DNA of 9,992 nt. It comes from an uncultured Eggerthellaceae bacterium. Lineage in GTDB: Bacteria > Actinomycetota > Coriobacteriia > Coriobacteriales > Eggerthellaceae. Under the pieces are notes generated by a model. The model saw nothing but the letters and a program-made list of their open reading frames with translations, was not told the origin of the DNA and did not search any database. The first letter of the stretch is position 1. Each line of letters begins with the position of its first letter. Where the stretch lies: assembly GCA_934645125.1 (NCBI GenBank), contig CAKUDT010000033.1, positions 1 through 9,992 on the forward strand, in the 5' to 3' direction. Of this stretch, positions 1 through 5,807 are shown one piece after another. The translations under genes and the position numbers were made by a program.

Positions 1-401
1 AGCTTCGTGGCCAGCTCCCCTGAAAGCAGGTAGGAGTTCGACCCGGTGATGAAGATGGAGAATCCGCCTTCGGTGCGAAACCCGTTGAGCACGTCCTCGA
101 AACCCTCGACGTTTTGCACCTCGTCGATAAAAAGGTACTTCCTCCCCGAGACAGCGAGCAGGGGCTCGATGAGGGCCTCGAGCTGTTCCGGGGCCTTGAC
201 GGATCGGTACCCGTATCGGTCGAGGTCGAAAAAGACGATGTGCTCGTCATCGACGCCTTCGGTCCTCAGCTCTTCGGCGATGCACTGCATGAGGCAGGAC
301 TTGCCGCAGCGGCGGACGCCGGTGATGACCTTGATCATCCCGTCATCATGGTAGAAGCCGCGGATCTTCTTCAGATAGTTTTCTCTAGGAAATAAACGCA
401 T
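1..401 (-). CDS. AAA-type ATPase, DUF4143 family (N-terminal part, cut by window edge)
   Basis: The reverse strand encodes 133 residues that run off the left edge, beginning MRLFPRENYLKKI. A Walker A loop GVRRCGKS is at residues 28-35, a hydrophobic Walker B strand ending in Asp-Glu (KYLFIDE) at 88-94, and a sensor-like ITGSNS at 118-123 followed by LLSGELATK. This order matches the single-gene ATP-binding proteins with an N-terminal AAA domain and a C-terminal DUF4143 domain. These are common in gut anaerobes and their cellular role is poorly known. The C-terminal domain is outside the window, so the family call rests on the ATPase half. I chose the ATG at 401 because GGAG lies five bases upstream and because MRLFPRENY resembles family N termini; an in-frame ATG at 419 would add six residues. 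The start region lies in a perfect palindrome. It is the only gene on its visible transcript and is separated from guaA by about 100 AT-rich bases. Confidence 0.85.
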   Translation of the reverse strand, partial: MRLFPRENYLKKIRGFYHDDGMIKVITGVRRCGKSCLMQCIAEELRTEGVDDEHIVFFDLDRYGYRSVKAPEQLEALIEPLLAVSGRKYLFIDEVQNVEGFEDVLNGFRTEGGFSIFITGSNSYLLSGELATK

Positions 402-431
402 ACTGGCTCCGATCTTCATTGGAGCCAGTAT
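400..431. repeat. Perfect palindrome over promoter -10, SD and start codon of the ATPase gene
   Basis: Arms TACTGGCTCC (401-410) and GGAGCCAGTA (421-430) are perfectly complementary across a 10-base centre, and the flanking A400/T431 extends each arm to 11 bases. On the minus strand the gene-proximal arm contains the GGAG Shine-Dalgarno and the A of the ATG at 401. The distal arm overlaps a TATACT hexamer (427-432). This could be a repressor operator, or an mRNA hairpin that hides the ribosome site if transcription starts further upstream. Confidence 0.8.
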
Positions 432-435
432 ATCA
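427..435 (-). promoter_or_regulatory. Probable extended -10 promoter for the ATPase gene
   Basis: Read on the minus strand the sequence is TG-A-TATACT, an extended -10 element with five of six matches to TATAAT. No good -35 is seen at the usual spacing. Transcription would begin near 418-421, giving an almost leaderless mRNA that starts close to the alternative ATG at 419. The element overlaps one arm of the palindrome, so occupancy of the palindrome by a protein would be expected to block it. Confidence 0.45.
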
Positions 436-451
436 AATTACTAGTTTATTA

Positions 452-484
452 GGGTATTCTTTATTGACCAAATGACTTATACCC
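452..484 (-). terminator. Weak possible terminator after guaA
   Basis: GGGTAT (452-457) and ATACCC (479-484) can pair across a 21-base loop, and on the minus strand the stem is followed by TAATAAAC. The stem is short, the loop long and the U-tract poor, so this is only the best candidate in the 100-base AT-rich gap after the guaA stop. Confidence 0.25.
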
Positions 485-502
485 CCATAACTAAAGAATT
501 TC

Positions 503-1483
503 TTATTCCCACTCGACCGTGCCAACGGGCTTCGGGGTCAGGTCGTAGCACACGCGGCAGATGCCAGGAACTTCTGCGGTGATGCGCGCGGTGATACGCT
601 TGAGCAGTGCCCAGTCAAGCTCGGGAACCTCGGCGGTCATAACATCAACCGTGTTGATGCAGCGGATGATACAGGGCCAGTCGTAAGCGCGCTTACCATC
701 GCGCACGCCGGTAGCACGGAAGTCGGGCACTACGGCGAAGTACTGCCAGATGTTCAGCTCGGCCTTGTCGATTTCCTCGCGCACGATCGCGTCGGCATCG
801 CGCAGAGCTTCCAAGCGGTCGCGCGTAATGGCGCCCAAGCAGCGAACGCCCAGACCAGGACCGGGGAAGGGCTGACGCTCAACCATGTTTTCGGGCAAGC
901 CCAACTCGCGGCCAACAACGCGCACTTCGTCCTTGAACAGCAGTTTCACCGGCTCGCACAGCTCGAACTGCAGATCCTCGGGCAGACCGCCCACGTTGTG
1001 ATGCGCCTTCACGCCGTCTTCGGATTCCAGAATGTCGGGGTAGATGGTGCCCTGAGCCAGGAAGCTGACTTCGTTGCCCACTTTGCGCGCCTCTTCTTCG
1101 AACACGCGAATGAATTCAGCGCCAATAATCTTGCGCTTCGCTTCGGGCTCGTCAACGTCAACCAGCTTGTCTAGGAAACGGTCGGTTGCGTCAACATAGA
1201 CCAGGTTTGCGTCCATCTGGTTTTTGAACACGTCAATGACCTGCTCGCTTTCGCCTTTGCGCATCAGGCCGTGATTCACGTGCACGCAAATCAGCTGCTT
1301 GCCAATAGCCTTGATCAGCAGGGCTGCAACAACAGAGCTGTCAACGCCGCCGGAAAGAGCCAGCAGGACTTTCTTGTCGCCAATCTGTTCACGGATTGCA
1401 GCAACCTGTTCGTCAATGAACGCCTGGGCAAGTTCAGGGGTGGTGATGCGCACCATGTCGTCGGGGCGCTTGTTGGAATCCAT
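503..1483 (-). CDS. guaA: GMP synthase ATP-pyrophosphatase subunit, no glutaminase domain
   Basis: This 326-residue protein catalyses the ATP-dependent amination of XMP to GMP in guanine nucleotide synthesis. The PP-loop SGGVDSS is at residues 44-50, AQGTIYPDILES at 143-154, KAHHNVGGLP at 159-168, LFKDEVR at 182-188, QPFPGPGLGVR at 204-214, and the C-terminal dimerisation and XMP-binding end KPVGTVEWE at 318-326. Typical bacterial GuaA is about 510-525 residues with an N-terminal class I glutamine amidotransferase; here the reading begins just before the PP-loop domain, as in the two-subunit archaeal enzyme. The start at 1483 is chosen because AAAGGAGGT lies four bases upstream. The frame stays open to 1633, but that extra stretch covers the promoter and leader and does not resemble a glutaminase. 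It needs ammonia or a separate glutaminase subunit, which is not in this window. The gene is probably monocistronic. Confidence 0.93.
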   Translation of the reverse strand: MDSNKRPDDMVRITTPELAQAFIDEQVAAIREQIGDKKVLLALSGGVDSSVVAALLIKAIGKQLICVHVNHGLMRKGESEQVIDVFKNQMDANLVYVDATDRFLDKLVDVDEPEAKRKIIGAEFIRVFEEEARKVGNEVSFLAQGTIYPDILESEDGVKAHHNVGGLPEDLQFELCEPVKLLFKDEVRVVGRELGLPENMVERQPFPGPGLGVRCLGAITRDRLEALRDADAIVREEIDKAELNIWQYFAVVPDFRATGVRDGKRAYDWPCIIRCINTVDVMTAEVPELDWALLKRITARITAEVPGICRVCYDLTPKPVGTVEWE

Positions 1484-1535
1484 GGAGACCTCCTTTAGGT
1501 TCAATGGGAATACGCCTTGCTCACGCGAAGGCATT

Positions 1536-1556
1536 TTCTTGTAACGTTCTTGTAAC
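1536..1556 (-). repeat. Tandem 11-bp repeat in the guaA leader
   Basis: Two copies of TTCTTGTAAC (1536-1545 and 1547-1556) lie head to tail with an 11-bp period; on the guaA strand each reads GTTACAAGAA. They sit between the -10 hexamer and the Shine-Dalgarno. An 11-bp period places both copies on nearly the same face of DNA, so a regulator site is possible. Chance duplication cannot be excluded. Confidence 0.5.
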
Positions 1557-1561
1557 ATCCC

Positions 1562-1567
1562 ATTATA
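1562..1567 (-). promoter_or_regulatory. guaA promoter -10 (TATAAT)
   Basis: The minus strand carries a perfect TATAAT preceded by TGCA, about 80 bases upstream of the guaA start. No convincing -35 is found at 16-18 bases. Together with the strong SD at 1484-1495, this supports a short-leader guaA transcript that starts well inside the longer open frame, and so supports the shorter protein. Confidence 0.55.
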
Positions 1568-1715
1568 TGCAGTAGATGCTGTTTTCCTTGCCGCTATGGC
1601 GATTTTTTGGACGATTTTGCTTGAAAAATGCATTTTCTTGACAGTGCGGCGGCGGTCCTGGCAAAGGGGAACAAGAAAGGGAAGGAATCGGTAAAGTACG
1701 GTGAAGACGAAATGA

Positions 1716-1748
1716 AAGAAGCCGCCACCTGCGCGGTACCGGCTTCTT
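1716..1748 (-). terminator. Rho-independent terminator of the surface-protein gene
   Basis: AAGAAGCCG (1716-1724) pairs perfectly with CGGCTTCTT (1740-1748), with a small inner stem ACC/GGT. On the minus strand the stem is followed by TTCATTTCG, a partial U-tract. It begins about 30 bases after the stop codon of the beta-helix protein, the expected place, and would insulate guaA from that transcript. Confidence 0.7.
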
Positions 1749-1776
1749 GTGTCAAGCGAAATGAGAGCACTAGGTT

Positions 1777-3840
1777 TTACTGGATGTGCTTTCTTTTGCG
1801 CGCGCAGATTGCAACTGCCAATGCAAGCACACCCGCTCCGATCAGGGCAGCGCCAAGCATCGTTGCCGCGTGATCGCCTGTCGAAGGAATGGTGCTGTCG
1901 GCGTTCGCGTTGCCGCTGGTAGCGCCTGCATTTGCATCGCCGTTGCCGGGTTGAGTGCCATCCGCACCAGGCGTGCTTGCGTCGATGCCAGGCTTTTCGG
2001 TGCCGCCGGGAGTGCCGCTGTCGGGGTTGTCCGTATCCGGCTTATCGCCATCGCCTGGCTTATTGCCGCCCGGGTTGTCGGTATCGGGATTGCCCGGATT
2101 GTTCTTAGGCACCTTCTTGAACTGGGCTTTATAGACAACGTCTTCTGTTGCATCGGTGATTTCCTTGTGCCACGACTCAAAGACGTAATCGTACTTATCG
2201 TCGGACGGCTTTATGGGGGTGGGCACGGTAATCTGGTGAGCCTTCGTGCCGATTTCGTACCAATCTTCGCTGTAGAACAGGCTGCCATCTTCGTTCGCGA
2301 ACGAGATTTTCACCAAGGACGGTTTTGCGGCGGCAATCAAATAGACCTTGCCATCAGCTGAAATGTTGGCGTAGTTGGCGTACTCGACGCGCTGTTCTTT
2401 CGTTTGCGCGGTGTAGCGCAGTTCTTCGCCGTCAACGAACCAGCCGTCGATCTTTTTGCTCGTCACGTCATCGGGCTTGCCCTGGTACAGAGCATTCATG
2501 TCCTTCGCGGGTGCAAGCTTCAGGGGAGAGCCGTCCAGGTAGATATCGGATGCCGCTTTACCTGCAGTGTTGTTGCATAGCTTAGTGTCTGTAATAGTGG
2601 TGCCTGCGCCTTCGCCGGAATTCGAATCAGCGGCGAAACCGCCGCCGTAATTTGTGGCTTTGTTGCCCGTGATAGTGCATCTGTCAATGACCATGCTGGT
2701 AAAGTTGCCGTACGATGCAATGCCACCGCCCAAGGCCGCGATGTTTTCCGTTATGGTGCAGCTGCGGATTTCCGCTGCGGCGGGTGTTTTCAGCATGACG
2801 GCAAGCACACCGGCGCCATAGCCTTCGTCTTGGTTTGCGGTGTTCTTGGTTATCGTGGCGTTCTCAAGGAACAAGCCCGGTTTTTCGGCAGCGCCCACGT
2901 TCGGGGTGTCGGCGCACAGGCCGTATGCTGCAGCGTAGAAGTACGCAGAAGCAAGAACGCCTGCGCCGTCGTTTGCTTCGTTTCCGCTGATGGTGCCGCC
3001 AATGATTTGCGCGGAGCTCTGGAGGTTGCCCCATCCGCCGTTGATGATTTCGTCAATGGAGGCAACAACTGCAACGCCGCCGCCCATCTCGTTCGCTTTG
3101 TTGTTCGAAATGGCTCCACCGTTCATGACAAACGACGATCCGCCCGAAACGTACACGCCGCCACCAGCAGACGTGATAATGCGAGCGTCCATACCGTAAT
3201 CCGAAGCTTTGAAGCCAGAGGTGGCGAAGCAGTTCGTGATTTCACCGCCATCCATAGTAAACGAACCGCCGTAAATCACGGCAACGCCACCGCCGTAGCA
3301 CATGGATCCGCCGGTGATGCCGCAGTTATCAATGGTGCCGCCATACATGTGGAAGGTGCCGCCCTGCACGGTCACGCCGCCGCCGAAGTAGTTTTCGCCT
3401 TTACGGTCGGCAACGGTAACGCCAGGGTACATGTTGCACGTGCCTTGGATATACAACAGGCCTGGCACATCGTTGTTCTGCTTGTTTCCGCCGCTGATTT
3501 TCAGCGTGTCGCTGCCATCGGCCGCGCCCAAGTTCAATTGCGCTCCCGATTGAACGGAAATCGAGCTGTACTGACCAAGCGTCATGGTGTGGTCGTTACC
3601 AAGAATGGTAGTCGGGCATGCGTTGGCGAAGGTAGCGCCGGCTCCTTCTAGGTTGTCGGTCAGTTTGATGATGTATTCGCCGCTCGTAGCAGCGTTAACA
3701 GTGGTTACCGCATTATCGAATTCAGCGCTGTTGCCAACTTCGATGGTGGTAGGTTCCGCCGCGAAGCCCGCTGCGGGTGCTAATCCCGCGCAAATTGCCA
3801 GCGTTGCAAGAAGAACCATTGCCTTGCTTGGTTTTTTCAT
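1777..3840 (-). CDS. Sortase-anchored, secreted beta-helix surface protein
   Basis: This 687-residue protein starts with a signal peptide (residues 1-28, lysines at 2, 3 and 6, a hydrophobic core, probable cut after FAA). Residues about 80-425 are a run of coils with NGGAI/GGTI, N-N or GN, and GGGV motifs (for example near 153-156, 167-186, 198-229, 241-256, 281-295, 371-373 and 399-401), the pattern of right-handed parallel beta-helix or polymorphic-membrane-protein-like repeats. Residues 508-578 (SLVKISFANEDG to YKAQFKKV) resemble a Listeria-Bacteroides (InlB B-type) repeat. Residues 579-648 form a Pro/Gly/Asn/Asp-rich wall-spanning linker. A sortase signal IPSTG (651-655), a membrane segment (about 661-679) and a basic tail RKRK end the protein. 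It is probably attached to peptidoglycan and may bind host or microbial surfaces or glycans; the ligand is unknown and no catalytic motif is evident. SD AGGAG precedes the ATG by seven bases. The gene stands alone. Confidence 0.88.
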   Translation of the reverse strand: MKKPSKAMVLLATLAICAGLAPAAGFAAEPTTIEVGNSAEFDNAVTTVNAATSGEYIIKLTDNLEGAGATFANACPTTILGNDHTMTLGQYSSISVQSGAQLNLGAADGSDTLKISGGNKQNNDVPGLLYIQGTCNMYPGVTVADRKGENYFGGGVTVQGGTFHMYGGTIDNCGITGGSMCYGGGVAVIYGGSFTMDGGEITNCFATSGFKASDYGMDARIITSAGGGVYVSGGSSFVMNGGAISNNKANEMGGGVAVVASIDEIINGGWGNLQSSAQIIGGTISGNEANDGAGVLASAYFYAAAYGLCADTPNVGAAEKPGLFLENATITKNTANQDEGYGAGVLAVMLKTPAAAEIRSCTITENIAALGGGIASYGNFTSMVIDRCTITGNKATNYGGGFAADSNSGEGAGTTITDTKLCNNTAGKAASDIYLDGSPLKLAPAKDMNALYQGKPDDVTSKKIDGWFVDGEELRYTAQTKEQRVEYANYANISADGKVYLIAAAKPSLVKISFANEDGSLFYSEDWYEIGTKAHQITVPTPIKPSDDKYDYVFESWHKEITDATEDVVYKAQFKKVPKNNPGNPDTDNPGGNKPGDGDKPDTDNPDSGTPGGTEKPGIDASTPGADGTQPGNGDANAGATSGNANADSTIPSTGDHAATMLGAALIGAGVLALAVAICARKRKHIQ

Positions 3841-3889
3841 TGAGCCGCTCCTATGCTCGTTGATATTCGCGTGAAGTTGTCCGAACCTT

Positions 3890-3911
3890 CAACCACTCTC
3901 CCGAGCGGTTG
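3890..3911 (-). promoter_or_regulatory. Leader hairpin of the surface-protein mRNA
   Basis: On the minus strand CAACCGCTC and GAGTGGTTG pair over nine bases, with one G-U pair, around a GGGA loop. It lies about 50 bases upstream of the start and downstream of the predicted promoter, so it would be in the 5' leader. There is no U-tract, so a stability or folding role is more likely than termination. Confidence 0.5.
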
Positions 3912-3928
3912 TGCTTTTGCCGCAGGGG

Positions 3929-3956
3929 ATTTTACTACAACTTCAGGGTGAGTAAA
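3929..3956 (-). promoter_or_regulatory. Promoter of the surface-protein gene
   Basis: The minus strand shows TTTACT (3951-3956), a 16-base spacer and TAAAAT (3929-3934), four of six and five of six matches to the sigma-70 consensus. A start near 3922 would give a leader of about 80 bases that includes the hairpin at 3890-3911. Confidence 0.5.
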
Positions 3957-3974
3957 CGAGCGTGAACAAAATTA

Positions 3975-4035
3975 ACGGCGTAAAATTGATGTGGGGTCGT
4001 CCTCTATCATCCGATTCCCATCAACTTTACGCCGT
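3975..4035. repeat. Long inverted repeat between divergent promoters
   Basis: The 17-base arms at 3975-3991 and 4019-4035 (left arm begins ACGGCGTAAAATTGATG) are complementary except at one position, which is a G-U pair if read as minus-strand RNA. A further inner helix (3993-3999 with 4012-4018) with G-T pairs leaves a loop of about 12 bases. It sits between the surface-protein promoter and the hipBA promoter with about 20-30 bases on either side. Possible roles are a shared operator, a cruciform, or a barrier between divergent transcription units. No gene is found in 3841-4112. Confidence 0.75.
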
Positions 4036-4062
4036 CTATGACACCCTGAGCTATATGAAATG

Positions 4063-4071
4063 TGCTAAAAT
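4063..4071 (+). promoter_or_regulatory. Extended -10 promoter of hipBA
   Basis: TG-C-TAAAAT is an extended -10 element about 42 bases before the hipB start. ATGACA at 4038-4043 resembles a -35 but the 22-base spacing is too long, so the extended -10 probably suffices. Transcription would start near 4077-4079, within the first copy of a repeated 14-mer. Confidence 0.5.
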
Positions 4072-4124
4072 ATGAGTAATTTAAGTTCGAATTGAAAAAA
4101 AATTAATCATATATGAGCAATTTA
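4070..4124 (+). repeat. Direct 14-bp repeat at hipBA promoter and hipB start
   Basis: ATATGAGTAATTTA (4070-4083) recurs as ATATGAGCAATTTA (4111-4124) with a single change, 41 bp apart. The first copy overlaps the -10 and likely start site, the second covers the hipB start codon. The placement suits a pair of autoregulatory HipB sites, but a small local duplication is equally possible. The first copy also begins a seven-codon frame (4072-4095) that repeats the first four codons of HipB before a TGA. Confidence 0.55.
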
Positions 4125-4403
4125 TCAAAACTTACGCCATTGAAATCACCGGATGCCGCGGCGAAGGATGTAGCGCTTCGTGCACGTGCGCGTCGTCGTG
4201 CTTTGGGCATTACTCAGCAGCAGTTGTCCGAGCGCTCGGGTGTTGCATTGGGCACGCTTCGTCGCTTCGAGCAAACGGGACAAATATCGTTTAATGCGCT
4301 GGTATCTGTTTGCCGTGCCCTTGATTGCGAGTTCGACCTGGATGCGCTTTTCGCAAAGCACGCATACCGCTCCATTCAGGAGGTTATCGATGAACAGCAA
4401 TAA
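4113..4403 (+). CDS. hipB: XRE-family HTH regulator, HipB-type antitoxin
   Basis: This 96-residue protein has one helix-turn-helix of the Cro/C1 (HTH_3) type at about residues 20-80, with the recognisable core LGITQQQLSERSGVALGTL at 31-49. In HipBA modules the HipB dimer binds the operon's own operators and holds HipA inactive. The start at 4113 gives a normal length; no GGAG-type ribosome site is visible upstream, only A-rich sequence, so initiation may be weak or use a short leader. The end overlaps hipA by 14 bases, and the hipA SD lies within codons of hipB, which indicates translational coupling. Naming it HipB rests on the neighbouring hipA; by itself it is a generic XRE protein. Confidence 0.85.
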   Translation: MSNLSKLTPLKSPDAAAKDVALRARARRRALGITQQQLSERSGVALGTLRRFEQTGQISFNALVSVCRALDCEFDLDALFAKHAYRSIQEVIDEQQ

Positions 4404-5553
4404 CAGACAATCGAATCAGCTCCCTTCGCTTGCTGAAAGCGGGGCGGTCAAGCAGCTTGGCGTGACATTGCATGGCAGGCGGGTTGGAACGCTTGCGCAA
4501 ACGCCCGATGGTCTTGCTGCATTCGAGTACGATTCCCAATGGCTCTCCGATGGATTCTCGATTAGCCCATTGAGTCTTCCGTTGCGTTCAGGGGTTTTCG
4601 TGCCCAATCTGCATCCGTTTGATGGAGTGTTCGGTGTTTTCCGGGATAGCCTTCCCGATGGATGGGGCGCTTTGTTGTTGAATCGGCTCCTGAAGAATAA
4701 CGGCATTGATCCCGCTGAGGTAACGCCCATGACAATGCTTTCCCTTGTTGGGTCTGGCGGTCGCGGCGCGTTGTGTTACGAGCCGGAAATTATTACGGGC
4801 GTTTCGGCGTCGATTGATGATTTTGACACGTTTTCGAAGCTCTGTCAGGAGATTCTTGCCGACAAGCCCGTGGATGAATTGGACAAAGCGTTTGCCGCTG
4901 GTGGATTATCCGCCGGCGCACGTCCGAAGGCTTACGTGAAAAGAGAAGAATCCGAATGGCTAGTAAAGTTTCCTTCGAGCGCGGACCCCAATGAGATTGG
5001 CGTCATGGAGTATGAATACTCATGCGCGGCAAAGGAATGTGGCATTGTTATGTCGCGAACAGAGTTGCTGCCGTCAAAAATCTGCAGGGGTTTTTTTGCG
5101 ACTGAGCGTTTCGACCGTAATTCTGCTGGAGAAGGCGTGCATATGATTACTGCATCGGGGCTTTTGGAGGTGTCTCGTCGGTTCCCTGCGCTTGATTATA
5201 AGCATCTTTTCCAGGCAACGCAGATGCTCACCCGCGATTTGAGCCAGGCGTGGCAGGTGTTTCGTTTGATGTGCTTTAACGTTTTCGCTCACAATCAGGA
5301 TGATCATTCAAATAACTTCGCATGGCTTTGCGAAGAGGGGGAATGGAGTTTTTCGCCTGCATACGATTTGACGTACAGTACGTCGTTTGGCGGAGAGCAT
5401 GCGACAACGGTGAACGGAAAAGGCAAGCCGACCATGGATGACATCCTTGCGCTTTCCAGTGAGGTTGGACTGCCGTTACGCAAGGCGAAGGTGGTTGCTC
5501 AGGAGGTTCAAGCGCGCTGCAACGAATTGCTGAAATCGCTTGGTTTGTCCTGA
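4390..5553 (+). CDS. hipA: HipA-family serine/threonine kinase (toxin)
   Basis: This 387-residue protein has an N-terminal HipA coupling domain (about 20-130, ending GSGGRGALCYEP) and a C-terminal kinase domain. Key elements are visible: the flexible P-loop GLSAGARPK (172-180) with Ser174 in the place of autophosphorylated Ser150 of E. coli HipA, Lys193 in LVKFP matching Lys181, catalytic Asp304 and metal-binding Asn309 in HNQDDHSNNF, and Asp326 in SPAYDLTYS. E. coli HipA phosphorylates glutamyl-tRNA synthetase and causes growth arrest and persistence; other HipA proteins target other tRNA synthetases, so the substrate here is open. All key residues are present, so it is probably active. It is shorter than E. 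coli HipA (440) but keeps the N-terminal subdomain, unlike the split HipBST form. The start at 4390 follows AGGAGGT by five bases; the same frame is open upstream to 4180 but lies inside hipB. Its coding sequence is less GC-rich than the cai genes. Confidence 0.93.
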   Translation: MNSNNRQSNQLPSLAESGAVKQLGVTLHGRRVGTLAQTPDGLAAFEYDSQWLSDGFSISPLSLPLRSGVFVPNLHPFDGVFGVFRDSLPDGWGALLLNRLLKNNGIDPAEVTPMTMLSLVGSGGRGALCYEPEIITGVSASIDDFDTFSKLCQEILADKPVDELDKAFAAGGLSAGARPKAYVKREESEWLVKFPSSADPNEIGVMEYEYSCAAKECGIVMSRTELLPSKICRGFFATERFDRNSAGEGVHMITASGLLEVSRRFPALDYKHLFQATQMLTRDLSQAWQVFRLMCFNVFAHNQDDHSNNFAWLCEEGEWSFSPAYDLTYSTSFGGEHATTVNGKGKPTMDDILALSSEVGLPLRKAKVVAQEVQARCNELLKSLGLS

Positions 5554-5663
5554 TTAAACGAGATTTGCGATTCGGAGCCCGATGATTGCCGGACCCAAAT
5601 TGCTCGCGCTTAACCTTACCGGAGCTTTCGGTCGAGAACGCCGATGCCGCTTCGTCTGCCGCT

Positions 5664-5690
5664 GCACGCTAAGCAGCGTTGCCTTTTGTC
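5664..5690 (+). terminator. Possible hipA terminator
   Basis: GC-ACGCT and AGCGT-(T)-GC can pair over five to seven bases around AAGC and are followed by CCTTTTGTC. It lies about 110 bases after the hipA stop. The stem is modest and the T-run short. Confidence 0.3.
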
Positions 5691-5735
5691 GGGTGATAGC
5701 GACTGCGGCCAGCTTCGCGAAAACACCGCTAAAGT

Positions 5736-5779
5736 TGGCCGGTTTTGCGTACGAAGAAACGTACGGCTTGAACTGGCCG
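5736..5779. repeat. Nested inverted repeat in the convergent hipA / MFS gap
   Basis: An outer stem of eight to nine bases (GGCCGGTT at 5737-5744 with AACTGGCC at 5771-5778, one G-U pair) encloses an inner stem of two CGTACG palindromes (5748-5753 and 5760-5765) around AAGAAA. It could fold on either strand and may end or stabilise the converging transcripts, but no U-tract follows. The rest of 5554-5807 holds no gene I can support. Confidence 0.5.
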
Positions 5780-5807
5780 TTGCTGCCTTCGCCTTGCGCG
5801 TCTATTG

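Noticed and set aside
1484..1633. 50-codon N-terminal extension of guaA in the same frame
   Set aside because: It covers a TATAAT promoter and an AAAGGAGGT ribosome site placed correctly for the ATG at 1483, and it has no likeness to a glutaminase domain.
1625..1636. AAAATGCATTTT palindrome upstream of guaA
   Set aside because: A 12-base AT-rich self-complementary word without a loop is easily found by chance; no nearby element gives it meaning.
1638..1643. TTGACA on the plus strand as a -35 element
   Set aside because: No -10 at the right distance and no plus-strand gene follows.
2830..3651. Long plus-strand frame opposite the surface-protein gene
   Set aside because: It is an antisense shadow of GC-rich repeat coding; its translation is low-complexity and the opposite strand has a full signal-to-sortase protein.
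3784..3795. Possible lipobox (LAIC) in the surface-protein signal peptide
   Set aside because: The residue before Cys17 is Ile, not Gly/Ala/Ser, and the protein has a sortase tail and a normal signal peptidase site.
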